Source: Eutreptiella sp. 'Long Island Sound 2002' (Eukaryota; Euglenozoa; Euglenophyceae; Eutreptiales; Eutreptiaceae). Taken from it: 64,000 bases of DNA. This document shows, piece after piece, positions 47,961-58,136 of this stretch. The stretch covers positions 82,931,918-82,995,917 of the forward strand of contig OZ038382.1 of NCBI GenBank assembly GCA_964036045.1, written 5' to 3'. The position numbers were made by a program, and so were the translations under genes. Each line of letters opens with the position of its first letter. Position 1 is the first letter of the stretch. Under the pieces are notes generated by a model. It was not told the origin of the DNA. It saw nothing but the letters and a program-made list of their open reading frames with translations, and did not search any database.

Positions 47961-48685
47961 ATGAAAAGGGAGCGGGAGAACGCAGTCTTGTGCCACCGGC
48001 GCTGCGATTTCCTACGCTTCACGGCAACTGAAGTAAACCCCGGTGCGAAATTTGCGTCGCAAGAGGTTGCGCTGCTGTTCACTGACCTGCGGAACATCCC
48101 CCCACTTGTACTGAGGGGCAACAACCTATATATGGATGCAGCGCACAAGCATCATCTGATGTGAGTATGCACCCCACTATGCCACAAAGATACATGATGC
48201 CTCCCTTCATATTGTGGAGCGTCTCCTTACTCACAAATGCGTGAGCCAAACCTTGAACACCATTGAACAATGTGCGCACTACCTAGAGCAGTTGCGGCTC
48301 AAATTGAAAGAGACTACGGACGCCCCCATGCCGGTATCACACACACTTAACACAACACCTCCCCAAATGGTGGCGTTCGGCGGTAAAAAAGCAATGTTGC
48401 ACCCGGACACTACCATTACACGCGCAGCCCACCAACTGCACAGAAACACGAAAAGGTGTCTTGTGAAATGTATTCAATTCCTATGCACATCTCTGTAGGA
48501 CCCATTGGTCACAGACGTTTTTCAATATCTCCTTGGAGGTCGATAGAGAGGCACATGGCAGAACATGCGCCCTTGCTGTAAAATGTGAATGCCCCTCTTC
48601 AATCAGACACACTGTCCCGTTTACGTTTCCCGCCCCGAGGTTTGTACCCATCTTCATAGACACTAGGGGAAAAAAAACAGCTTAG
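47961..48685 (+). CDS. Gene B copy 6
   Basis: Same exon structure. Exon 1 reads EVNPGAKF for EVNPCAKF. Exon 3 has LEVDREAHG for LQVNREAHG, still open. TAG at 48,683-48,685; continued frame to TGA at 48,800-48,802. Confidence 0.7.
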
Positions 48686-49960
48686 GGGTGGGGTTTCGTT
48701 GCGACCCAACGCCACACACCAACCACTACGCCACGGGAGGGCGCCAACATTTGGGCCAGCAAGGCGCGGTTGTGGGTGCGACGGTCAAAAGAGGATAAAT
48801 GATGCACCATCGACAAAACAATCGCGCACCAATCAAGACAATGCATCCCCCAAAAATCTGAGTAGGTTTTCTTCCAATGAAAACACCAGTCTCGACCATG
48901 CCCCGGGTTTGGGCTCCTGTTCGAAAACGGTTTCAATGTGGGTAGGGAACAAGTCCCCCTGACTCAGCAAATGGGTTAGGGGCGCTGGGCTAGACGATGC
49001 ATCAACATCGACGACAACAGGGGATGGGAGCCGGGACAAGCTATGTGCAGAGCCCAAGGATATCCTTCAGAACGTTTTCCCGGACGCACGGCCGGTGCGG
49101 CGGCCTCGGGGTCAAAGCTGCTGACTGCGATAGCACTGCTAGTGGTGTCACTATCAGAGGCATCACCCCCACTCCCACTCCCACTCCCACTACCATTCCC
49201 GCTCCCAATCCCATTCGCACTATTACTGCCACTGGCAGAGTCTCCTATGTCCGAATGGGGATCCCTTGTGGGCTCAGACTAATCCGTGAAATCAACCGCA
49301 ATGACACGATGCAGCTTCACTGACAGCACCCTATTCTTCCTCTTCGTCCTTCTATGTGCTTGGGCCTGTGCCCGGTGCTGGCGGCGGGGCAAAAAAAAGC
49401 CCACTAAAACATATGAAAGCGTGGGCCACCCCTGTACAATTTCTCACTAGAATGCCACCTATGCACGCCGACCACTACGTTTGGACCCGCAATGTCCACA
49501 AAAGCAAAGGACGTCACTGTAGATAGCAAAGGACCCTAACGGTTGGCAGCGCCAACATCGGCCGCACAATGGGTTCCACGATGACAAGGCATTCTGGCAA
49601 CGCACTCAAAACACACTGTTCGAACGCTGATGCACGCCAGATATACCTCCACAAGTGCACTTGTGACCGCTTTTTTTGATGGGTGTGGAATTCTATATAT
49701 AGCTCATGACTTAGTGCTTCCTTGATGCCATCTTCAGGAGAGATGGCGGTTAGCGTAGCAAGCATCTTCCCAAGACACCAATCGCGCTCGCCTCCGTCAT
49801 CACTATACTAGATGGTCAAGTATCGCTTAGCGAAGGAATGCGTAACTTCATGCAAATAAAGCGTGGATGTGGACCCACCTTTTGCATACTCCATAAACTC
49901 ACGGGTAGGCCAAAACGTGAGGCATAGGGCAAGACTACCACATCGCAAAAAGTCAAACGA
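48682..49960 (-). CDS. Gene A copy 7
   Basis: Same arrangement with more private changes: RENVLKDILGL replaces the RPRKTF region because of a deletion near 49,078, so the Ser/Gly frame shifts. VDLTD reads VDFTD. Probably partly degenerate. Confidence 0.4.
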
Positions 49961-49965
49961 AGAAA

Positions 49966-50690
49966 ATGAAAAGGGAGCGGGAGAACGCAGTCTTGTGCCA
50001 CCGGCGCTGCGATTTCCTACGCTTCACGGCAACTGAAGTAAACCCCTGTGCGAAATATGCGTCGCAAGAGGTTGCGCTGCTGTTCACTGACCTGCGGAAC
50101 ATCCCCCCACTTGTACTGAGGGGCAACAACCTATGTATGGATGCAGCGCACAAGCATCATCTGATGTGAGTATGCACCCCACTATGCCACAAATATAAAT
50201 GATGCCTCCCTTCATATTGTGGAGGGTCTCCTTACTCACAAATGCGTGAGCCAAACCTTGAACACCATTGAACAATGTGCGCACTACCTAGAGCAGTTGC
50301 AGCTCAAATTGAAAGAGACTACGGACGCCCCCATGCCGGTATCACACACACTTAACACAATACCGCCCCAAATGGTGGCGTTCGGCGGTAAAAAAGCAAT
50401 GTTGCACCCGGACACTACCATTACACGCGCAGCCCACCAACTGCACAAAAACACGAAAAGGTGTCTTCTGAAATGTATTCAATTCCTATGCACATCTCTG
50501 TAGGACCCATTGGTCACAAACGTTTTTCAATATCTCCTTGCAGGTCAATAGAGAGGCACATGGCAGAACATGCGCCCTTGCTGTAAAATGTGAATGCCCC
50601 TCTTCAATCAGACACACTGTCCCGTTTACGTTTCCCGCCCCGAGGTTTGTACCCATCTTCATAGACACTAGGGGAAAAAAAACAGCTTAG
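49966..50690 (+). CDS. Gene B copy 7
   Basis: Same exon structure. Exon 1 reads CAKYASQEV for CAKFASQEV and NNLCMDAA for NNLYMDAA. TAG at 50,688-50,690; continued frame to TGA at 50,805-50,807. Confidence 0.7.
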
Positions 50691-51208
50691 GGGTGGGGTT
50701 TCCTTGCGACCCAACGCCACACACCAACCACTACCCCACGGGAGGGCGCCAACATTTGGGCCAGCAAGGCGCGGTTGTGGGTGCGACGGTCAAAAGAGGA
50801 TAAATGATGCACCAGCGAGAAAACGATCGCGCACCAATCAAGACAATGCATCCCCCGAAAATCAGAGTAGGTTTTCTTCCAATGAAAACACCAGTCTCGA
50901 CCATGCCCCGGAAACACCACCTGAATCCGTGCATCGCTCATACCCACTAGTATCGAAAAGGTTCGTGGCCCACCAAAAAACAAAGGGATTGACATACAAG
51001 AATTGGCGCTACTTTGTGAGTCCCCATCTTTGGGGGTTGGGAGAGGGGCGCGGTGGTGTTTAGGTTCATTGCACTGATTCAATATTCGCCCACGCAGGAG
51101 ATGAAAACCGTCCTCAATGAGCACTGGTGACACAAATATTTTTCTAAAAATGCGGCATTTCGGTCGAATTAAAGCACCTTCATTTTCTGAGGCCATTGCG
51201 ATGAACAA
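50687..51208 (-). CDS. Gene A last-exon copy joined to unique upstream sequence, 173 codons
   Basis: One uninterrupted minus-strand frame crosses the right end of the array. The first ~95 codons are unique (MASENEGALIRPKCRIFRKI; SPVLIEDGFHLLRGRILNQC; RTFSILVGMSDARIQVVF). After PGHGRDWCFHWKKTYS it is the same last exon as in the array units, ending TAA at 50,687. This suggests the array's last exon came from a gene whose native upstream part is this unique sequence. The array copies then carry a junction where it is fused to the Ser/Gly-rich part. Confidence 0.5.
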   Translation of the reverse strand: MFIAMASENEGALIRPKCRIFRKIFVSPVLIEDGFHLLRGRILNQCNEPKHHRAPLPTPKDGDSQSSANSCMSIPLFFGGPRTFSILVGMSDARIQVVFPGHGRDWCFHWKKTYSDFRGMHCLDWCAIVFSLVHHLSSFDRRTHNRALLAQMLAPSRGVVVGVWRWVARKPHP

Positions 51209-51490
51209 AGAGGGGGAAAGTCAAGGAACATATCCTCCGTGGCACAATGCACCTATTTTTGGTACGTAGCAACGGATTGCATTGATGTGGGTGCCAATGT
51301 CATGAGTGGGTTTGGGAACTTTTTTGTAAAATCCTATGGGATTGGGGGTCAGTTTTGGCAAGCACAGGTCCTTTGTATTCCATGCCATTGCCCACACCAT
51401 TCTTGAAGGAATGTTTGGTTTGATTGCATGCAATCGTCGGAATGAGTGCTTCCAACATCGGAAGCAATCATTGGGAGCGTCGCTTCGAAA
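51209..51490. other. No gene supported
   Basis: Single-copy sequence to the right of the array; short frames only. Confidence 0.4.
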
Positions 51491-51492
51491 CA

Positions 51493-52022
51493 TCAGAAGC
51501 CAATCTCCCGACCGATTTCGATAGCCACGCTTCCGAGACGGCCAAGCTCAAGGGAAGTCGGTCGCAACACTCGGCTCAGATGTTCCCACCAGCTGGCCCG
51601 ACTGACGAGAAGATTTCGGAAGCAACACACCAGAGACTCAATCTGAAGACTGATCGAAAAAATCAATTCCCTGTTGTGGAAGTTTGTGACATGTGTCGGC
51701 CCATTGTCAAGGTCCGGGAGAAGGTATGCCATGTTGCGCGGTGAGATCTCCGTACCGCGCATCTGCCATACTATGCGGAGGGCATTGGACTTGTAGTACG
51801 GCTTCAAGGGCGGCCAAAACACATGCGGCTGGCCAACACCAAAAGCATGTTACCATGGGGATGGAGTTGTGCCTCATAAGGGGAGTATTTGCGCAGCGCG
51901 CCCGGCGCGCGCTGCTTTTCCAATCTGTTTACCCACAAGGGGCTGTATTCGCAGACCTCCCAAAATGCCTCGTAAGTGGAGAGAACCCTTGGGTTCCGAG
52001 CTGTTGGCCCTATGGATGTCAT
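51493..52022 (-). pseudogene. Unknown coding fragment, two frames
   Basis: From an ATG at 52,022: VLSTYEAFWEVCEYSPLWVN, RLEKQRAPGALRKYSPYEAQ, HPHGNMLLVLASRM, then a frame change near 51,820. It continues as FWPPLKPYYKSNALRIVWQM, ISPRNMAYLLPDLDNGPTHV and NFHNRELIFSISLQIESLVC to 51,493. A one-base shift joins the two. The 5' end overlaps the antiparallel fragment that starts at 51,966. Family unknown. Confidence 0.4.
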
Positions 52023-53530
52023 CGCCCCCCCTCATCTGAGCCAGTTTCTCGGAGGCAATGGACCACGCTCCCCTCCCGGCGGTCCACAAAACCAAGGTGA
52101 AGGCCATCCGTACGTATGCCGAGGCCCTCTTTCGCGCACCCTATCTGATAGGGCTCCTTTTTGGAGTTGGGTGCACCCCGGTCCGGCTTCCGTGTGTTGT
52201 CTCAGCACATCACCCGCTGGGGCAATGCTTACACCACCCGCACCGGGCCCTTCCCACGGCCCATCCCCACATGGGACCAATTTGACGCAACGTGGAAGTC
52301 ATTGACCGCTCCGCTTGCGCTGTCCCCCCCCTGGTGGAATGTGCGGACGCCCCGTCGTCGGGTCGCTATTAGCCCCTACGGTCGTGGGCACAATACGTGC
52401 AATCCCAGTCAGCCATGTGCCACTCCATTGACTCGACCCGCCCCCTCACCTTTGTGGTGCGGGATGACGGGTATCCTTGCGCCGGTGGCAGTTGGTCGCA
52501 GCTATCGGTGGGGCTATTGATCCATGGGGTAAAGGCGCGAACACCTGCCTTCCTATAGGTCATCAGCATGGCCGTCATGGGGGACAAAGATATGGTTGCC
52601 CGCGGCCAAATTTGGGCCCAGCTGCTGCATGTTTGTGGTCTGCATTTTTGTGTTCATATGTTGTTCATAATTGGCGTGTGTATAATTCGAAAATTGCCGT
52701 CATAAAACGCCGTGCTGCCAATTTATGAATTGTGAATGCGTTTTATGAACACAAATGATAATCACCTTTCATGAACGGAGGTCCTACATTTCCATTATTG
52801 GCTGCAAAAAATTTCACTGGTGCAACAGCCGGGGGCCCGCAGCGGTCCTCATTGGTGAAGACCAACCGTGGCTCCAACGGCTGCTAGGCATCCGCGTAGC
52901 TCCCCAAGTGGGGAGTATTTTCAATGAGGTCGCGCGGGACAATACGGCCAAGCGGTGGAATGGCGCCGCTGCTCGGAGGACAACCGAGTCGGATGCCATC
53001 AATCTTCGTCGGTATCAGGTGACCGGCAAAACTTTGGATGCGGCAGGATGCACCGGCGTGCCGCTGCTGGTCATGGGCAGACACCTGGTATTTCTGTGCA
53101 TTTTGCACTGTTCCATGGCCTTCAGGAGGCTTTTTGTGGCTTTCGTGGAGGCCCAGACGGGAAATCGTCCGCCTGAGGGTGCAGGGGAGGTACAAAAAAT
53201 TCTGTACCGCAACCGGTGTGGTGTGCGGTTGGCACCGCACAACGCGCCGGACGAGGAGGAGGCCCACAACCGGTTCTGGGCCTAGGAGCAGGTTGCGCCC
53301 GTGCTTGCATACGTCGAGGAGGACCCCACGTGGCAAGCGGTTGTGGGGCTGCGAAAATTGCTACGCACTTTGTACTCGCCAGTTCTGGTTATGCAACGCC
53401 CTTCGTGCCGACTTGTTGCTGCTGCGTTTCGGGAACACTGCTGCGGGGGTCGGCGTCGGACTATTGGTTGCTCCTCGAAACAGATTGTACCTGCGGCTCA
53501 CTGGTGGCTAAGTGGAAATGTGAAGTTGGG
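51966..53530 (+). pseudogene. Long broken gene with in-frame TGA and TAG
   Basis: Plus-strand segments: ATG at 51,966 (MPRKWREPLGSELLALWMSS), an in-frame TGA near 52,037, then AVHKTKVKAIRTYAEALFRA. A frame change near 52,160 leads to FRVLSQHITRWGNAYTTRTG and PRPIPTWDQFDATWKSLTAP. Near 52,570 MAVMGDKDMVARGQIWAQLL appears. From 52,800 to 53,282 a long frame reads DQPWLQRLLGIRVAPQVGSI, FNEVARDNTAKRWNGAAARR, HCSMAFRRLFVAFVEAQTGN and GVRLAPHNAPDEEEAHNRFW. TAG at 53,283-53,285 interrupts it, but the same frame continues as EQVAPVLAYVEEDPTWQAVV and LRKLLRTLYSPVLVMQRPSC. Clearly protein-derived; family not recognised. Possibly a transposon-encoded protein by its setting. Confidence 0.5.
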
Positions 53531-53675
53531 GCTCAATTGGGGCTTAGTTGTGCCTTGCGATGTCTTTGTGCTTGTTTGTTGTGCTTTTTGCATGCTAGGT
53601 AATGTGCATTTACTTTTTTTAGAAGTTTTAGATACTCATTTGGTCAAGGTTCAAAGGTGGGGGTAGTTTCTTTGG

Positions 53676-54470
53676 CGACGGCTCAATTGATTGAGTGCCC
53701 GACTGAGCCGTCCTTGAGCCGTCACTGAGCCGGCTCACTTAGCTCTCACTTAGCTCTCACTTAGCTCTCACTGAGAGCGCCAAATGGCTCAGTAAGCGCT
53801 CACTGAGCGCTCAGTGAGGGCTAATGGGGGGCTCACTCAGGGCTCACTCAGGAGTTTCTCCTCCTTTCCGCCCTCTCTTCCCACCCTTGCTGGCCCACAC
53901 TTCACCCTTTTCACACCAACATCGGTCCGCAGTTCTCACCATGTCGTGTCTCCAAGAACTTCAGCGTGCATGCACACATACATACTTGCATACATGTACC
54001 CGTGGCGAAAAACACACACACACACATCCAAACACACACACTTGGTCAAGGACACAAATATCCAAACACATACACATACATACACCCATACACACGTCCA
54101 CACACACATGCACATGCACAAATTGACAACCACATTCATTCTTGTGTGCAATTATCTTGCGTGTACATAAACACATGGCCACATTGAACCATGTGAAGTG
54201 AAGGGCTAGGGAGAGATGGTTACGGGGTTGGAGTTATAGGATATGAACCTAGCCATTTGCGAGGGTGTTCCTTGTTGCCTCATGAAAATGGCACCCACCC
54301 ACCCCATACACACACACACACACACCATGAAGCACAAGTAGGGCACAAAGGACATTGCTCGCTTTTGTGAGGTTCGTCATCCAACCATCTTGACCTACAC
54401 CATGAAACATCGATCCCCCTCGCTCCTTATCCCCTCCCCTCCCCTTTCGCTATGGTGCGTTCCCCCGCTT
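53676..54470 (+). repeat. Left inverted-repeat arm
   Basis: Reverse-complementary to 56,950-57,733. It starts with three TTAGCTCTCAC repeats and a GAGCGCTCAGTGAGGGC cluster, followed by CA-rich sequence. Confidence 0.85.
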
Positions 54471-55117
54471 CCCTCGTGCGTAGCCCTTCTGTTCTCTTGC
54501 CTGCCCCGTCCCCTTGTCCTGCCTTTCGTATTTTTTGGCCGTGGCAGCACATGCATGATGGTGGCGGCAAGGACGATGACCTTTGCAGGTATGTTGTGCT
54601 ATTATGTGTGTGGGTGTGTGTGTGCGTGCTTGCGTGCGTGTGTAGTTGTGCCCATGCGCATGTGCGCAAATGTAGATGGTTTGTTCGTTCTTGGTTTCTC
54701 TCATTTAGTGTGTTTGTATGTCTGCTTGTGTGTGTGTGGGGGGGGGGTTGCATGGATCGATGCGTGGGTGAAAGTGTCTTTGTGCGTGAGTGTTTGCGAG
54801 TGTGTGATTGCATTCTTTGGTTTCTGGTTGCCTAGGTTCGTGTGTGTATGTGTATTCGTGAATGTGTGTGCGCGCAGGTGTGTGTGTGTGTGTGTGTGTG
54901 TTGCAGCTGTTGTTTTGGATGTTGTGTTTGGTTTTGGTGTTGTGTGGCATAGGCTTTGATTGTGTGCGCATAACATTGTGTTTGTGGCTGCAGATGCAAG
55001 TATGGTTGTGTTTGTCGTTGTGGCTGTGGTTCTAGGCTTGCGTGCGGTTGTTGCTATGGCCGTTGTGGTAGCTCTCGTTGTGGGTGTGGTTATGGTAGTG
55101 GCTGTGGTTGCGGCCGT

Positions 55118-55192
55118 GGGTGTGGGTGTGGGTGTGGGTGTGGGTGTGGGTGTGGGTGTGGGTGTGGGTGTGGGTGTGGGTGTGTTTCTGTG
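55118..55192. repeat. (GTGGGT)n, G-quadruplex-prone
   Basis: About eleven copies of GTGGGT in a row; GGG runs at 3-base spacing on the plus strand. Confidence 0.9.
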
Positions 55193-55384
55193 TTGTGTGT
55201 GGATTTGGTTGTGGTTGTGTCAGTGTGTGCGGCCCTGGCTGTGGCGAAGGCTGCAGTTGCCGCTTTCACTGTGGCTGCAGCTGTTCTTTGGGTTGTGGCT
55301 GTAGCTGGGGGGGGGGGGGGGGGTTAAAGGGTTGCAAAGAGGGGAACTCAAATTACCATCCACCCCCTCCCAAAAAACCCGCAC

Positions 55385-56955
55385 CAAGTTTACAATGACA
55401 GTGTACAGTGACAGTGTACAATGACAGTGTACAGTGAGAGAATACAGTGAGTGTAGAGTGACAGTGTAGAGTGCTAGTATAGAGTCTTGGGCGTTGTGGG
55501 GGACGTACTGTGTGTGGGGATACATTCTATGAGACCTTGGGGAGTACAGTGTACAGAGTACAGTCCACAATGTACAGTGTACAGTGACATTGTAAAGTGT
55601 ACAGTGACAATGTACAGTGACAGTGTATAGTGATTTTGTGCAGTGGCGGTGTGAAGTGTGCAGTGATAGCGTACAGTGCCAAAATACAGTGTACCATGTA
55701 CAGTGACAGTAGATAGTGACAGCATTGACAGTGTACATGGACAGTGCACAGTGACAGTGCACATGGACAGTGTACCGTGACAGTGAACCATGAGTGAGCC
55801 CTGACTGAGCGCTCAGTGAGCCACTTGGCGCGCTCATTGAGCGCTCACTGCGCCATTTGGCGCGCTCAGTGAGCGCGCGAAACGGCGCAGTGAGCGCTCA
55901 GTGAGCGCGCCAAATGGCTCAGTAAGCGCTCAGTGAGGGCTCACTCATGGTCCATTGTCACTGCACACTGTCACTGCACACTGTGTATTGCACATTGCAC
56001 ACTGCATACTGTGTATTGCACACTGCACATTACACACTCTGTGTTACAAATTGCACACTGCACACTGTAATGCACACTGCACACTGTAATGCACACTGCA
56101 CACTGTGTATTGCACACTGCACACTGAGCGCCCGAACGCTTGCACTGTACGGTGTGCAGTGTGCATGACACAGTGTGCAGTGTGCAGTACACAGTGTGCA
56201 GTGCGCAGTGTACACTGCGCACTGCACATTGTGTACTGCGCACTACACACTGCACACTGTGTATTGCACACTGCACATACTGTCTTGCACACTGCACGCT
56301 GTAATACACACTGCACACTGTGTATTGCACACTGCACACTGCACAGTTTGCATTACAAATTGCACACTGCACACTGTAATGCACACCGCACCCTGTGTAA
56401 TGCACACTGGGTATTGCACACCGCACACGGTGAACTGTGAAATACCCAATGTGCAATGCACGGGGTGCAGCGTGTAGTGTGCATGGAATAGTGTGCAGTG
56501 TGCATTACACAATGTGCAGTGTGGATTACATCACACACGGCATACTACACCCTGTGTAGTGCACACAACCCACAGCGTGCAGTGTGCAGTGTGCAATACA
56601 CAGCGTGCAGTGTGCGGTGTGCAATACACAGTGTGCAGAGTGTATTACACAGTGTGCAGTGTGCATTACAGTGTGCAGTGTGCAGTTTGTAACACACAGT
56701 GTGCAGTGTGCAGTGTGCAATACACAGTATGCAGTGTGCACTGTGCAATACATAGTGTGCAGTCTGCAGTGTGCAATACACTGTGTGCAGTGTGCATTAC
56801 AATGTGCAGTGTGCAATTTGTAACACACCGTGTGCAGTGTGCAGTGTGCAATACACAGTGTGTAGTGTGCATGACAGCGTGCAGTGTGCAATTTGTAATG
56901 CACAGTGTGCAGTGTGCATGACATAGTGTGCAGTGTGCATTACAGCGTGCATGGG
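55385..56955. repeat. CAGTGTACAGTGACAGTG / CACACTGCACACTG fields around a central palindrome
   Basis: 55,385-55,795 is rich in CAGTGTACAGTGACAGTG. 55,795-55,950 is a nested palindrome of GAGCGCTCA and GCGCGCTC words. 55,950-56,150 and 56,210-56,430 are CACTGCACACTGTGTATTGC-type repeats, while 56,150-56,210 and 56,450-56,955 are the reverse-complement type. Several frames stay open but encode only Cys/His/Val/Gln simple repeats. Confidence 0.9.
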
Positions 56956-57733
56956 GTAAGCGGGGGATGAGGCATGGCAAAAGGGGACGGGAGGGGATAA
57001 GGAGGGGGATCAATGTGTCATGGTGCAGGTCAAGATGGTTGTATGATGAACCTCACAAAAGCGAGCAATATCCTCTGTGCCCTATTTGTGCTTCATGGCG
57101 CGCGCGCTTTTGTGGGTGTGTGAGGGGGGGTGCCATTGTCATGAGGCAACAAGGAACACCCTCGCAAATGGTTAGGTGCATATCCCCGAACCCCAACCCC
57201 ATAATCATCTCTCCCTAGCCCTTCACTTCACATGGTTCAATGTGGCCATGTGTTTATGTACACGCAAGATAATGGCACAAAAGAATGAATGTGGCTGTCA
57301 ATTTGTGCATGTGCATGTGTGTGTGGACGTGTGTATGGTGTATGTGTGTGTATGTGTTAGGATATTTGTGTCCCTGACGAAGTGTGTGTGTTTGGATGTT
57401 TGTGTGTTTGTCGCTACGGGTACACGTATGCAAGTATGTATGTGTGCATGCACGCTCAAGTTCTTGCAGAAAAGACATGGTGAGAACTGCGGACCGATGT
57501 TGGTGTGAAAAGGGTGAAGTGTGGGCCAGCAAGGGTGAGAAGAGAGGGAGGAAAGGGGGAGAAACTCCTGAGTGAGCCCTGAGTGAGCCCCCAATTAGCC
57601 CTCACTGAGCGCTCAGTGAGCCATTTGGCGCACTCAGTGAGAGCTAAGTGAGAGCTAAGTGAGAGCTAAGTGAGCCGGCTCAATGATAGCTCAGTGACGG
57701 CTCAGTCGGGGTGTTCATTCAATTGAGCCGTCG
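56950..57733 (-). repeat. Right inverted-repeat arm
   Basis: Inverted copy of 53,676-54,470, differing by scattered substitutions and small indels. Confidence 0.85.
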
Positions 57734-58136
57734 AAAAAAAGAAGCCCCCCCCGTCGAATCCTCTTGCAAGAGGGATTGGGATCCCTGAGATGGAGGACCT
57801 GGCAGTGGAGGACGCATGGGGTGGGGGGGGCATGGGGTTTTGTTTGTGACCTTGTGGTCGAGGGGAAAGGCCGGCCATGCATGGGGCCTTAGCCACGACA
57901 ACGAGCGCAATGTGCTGACCCTCCTGCAGGTGCAGGGAGCGCTAGACAGTGGGTACTCCCCCGATGCCCTCCTTATTTCGAGCCCCGAGGTGACTTACAT
58001 CACTCTGCGCTGGGCATTTCGCCGCCTTTTGCGGCACCGCATCCGCAACAAGGGTGCGGGGGGGGCCTAGCGGCACACAGGGGGGGCATGGACATGGAAA
58101 CCCCTGCTGGGAAAACCCCTATCCCCCATCCACAAA
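57734..58136 (+). pseudogene. Short coding remnant between the two foldback elements
   Basis: A plus-strand frame at about 57,880-58,070 reads LSHDNERNVLTLLQVQGALD, SGYSPDALLISSPEVTYITL and RWAFRRLLRHRIRNKGAGGA, ending TAG. It looks protein-like and lies immediately upstream of the next fragment, possibly of the same gene. Family unknown. Confidence 0.35.

Larger units (their letters stand above)
36877..50911. repeat. Tandem array: seven head-to-tail units of about 2,006 bp
   Basis: The anchor GGGCTCCTGTT occurs at 36,877, 38,881, 40,887, 42,893, 44,899, 46,905 and 48,911. Unit lengths are therefore 2,004, 2,006, 2,006, 2,006, 2,006, 2,006 and about 2,001 bp. The array stops at the same point of the unit where it began: units join as ATGCCCCGG-GTTTGGGCTCC, while at 50,911 ATGCCCCGG is followed by unrelated AAACACCACCTG. 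Units 2-5 share derived variants (TGAAGGCACCC; GTGTCCGC), whereas units 1, 6 and 7 share others (TGACAGCACCC; GTGACCGC). Units 4 and 5 are almost identical. Each unit carries gene B (+) and gene A (-). Confidence 0.98.
53676..57733. mobile_element. Foldback-type element with inverted-repeat arms of about 790 bp
   Basis: The left end CGACGGCTCAATTGA (53,676) is repeated inverted at the right end (to 57,733). The arms (about 53,676-54,470 and 56,950-57,733) match over nearly their whole length, including the GAGCGCTCAGTGAG cluster, the CA-rich tract, GGCCACATTGAACCATGTGA and AAAAGCGAGCAAT-type segments. The interior (54.5-56.9 kb) is simple-sequence DNA only: GT/GGGTGT runs, a CAGTGTACAGTGACAGTG field, a central GAGCGCTC palindrome cluster and CACACTGCACACTG fields that switch orientation. 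No transposase is encoded, so movement would need an outside enzyme. No target-site duplication was seen. Confidence 0.85.

Noticed and set aside
53814-57594. Numerous Cys/Val/His/Gln-rich frames on both strands
   Set aside because: All fall in CA/GT, GTGGGT and CACTGCACA simple repeats of the foldback element; no non-repetitive protein segment.
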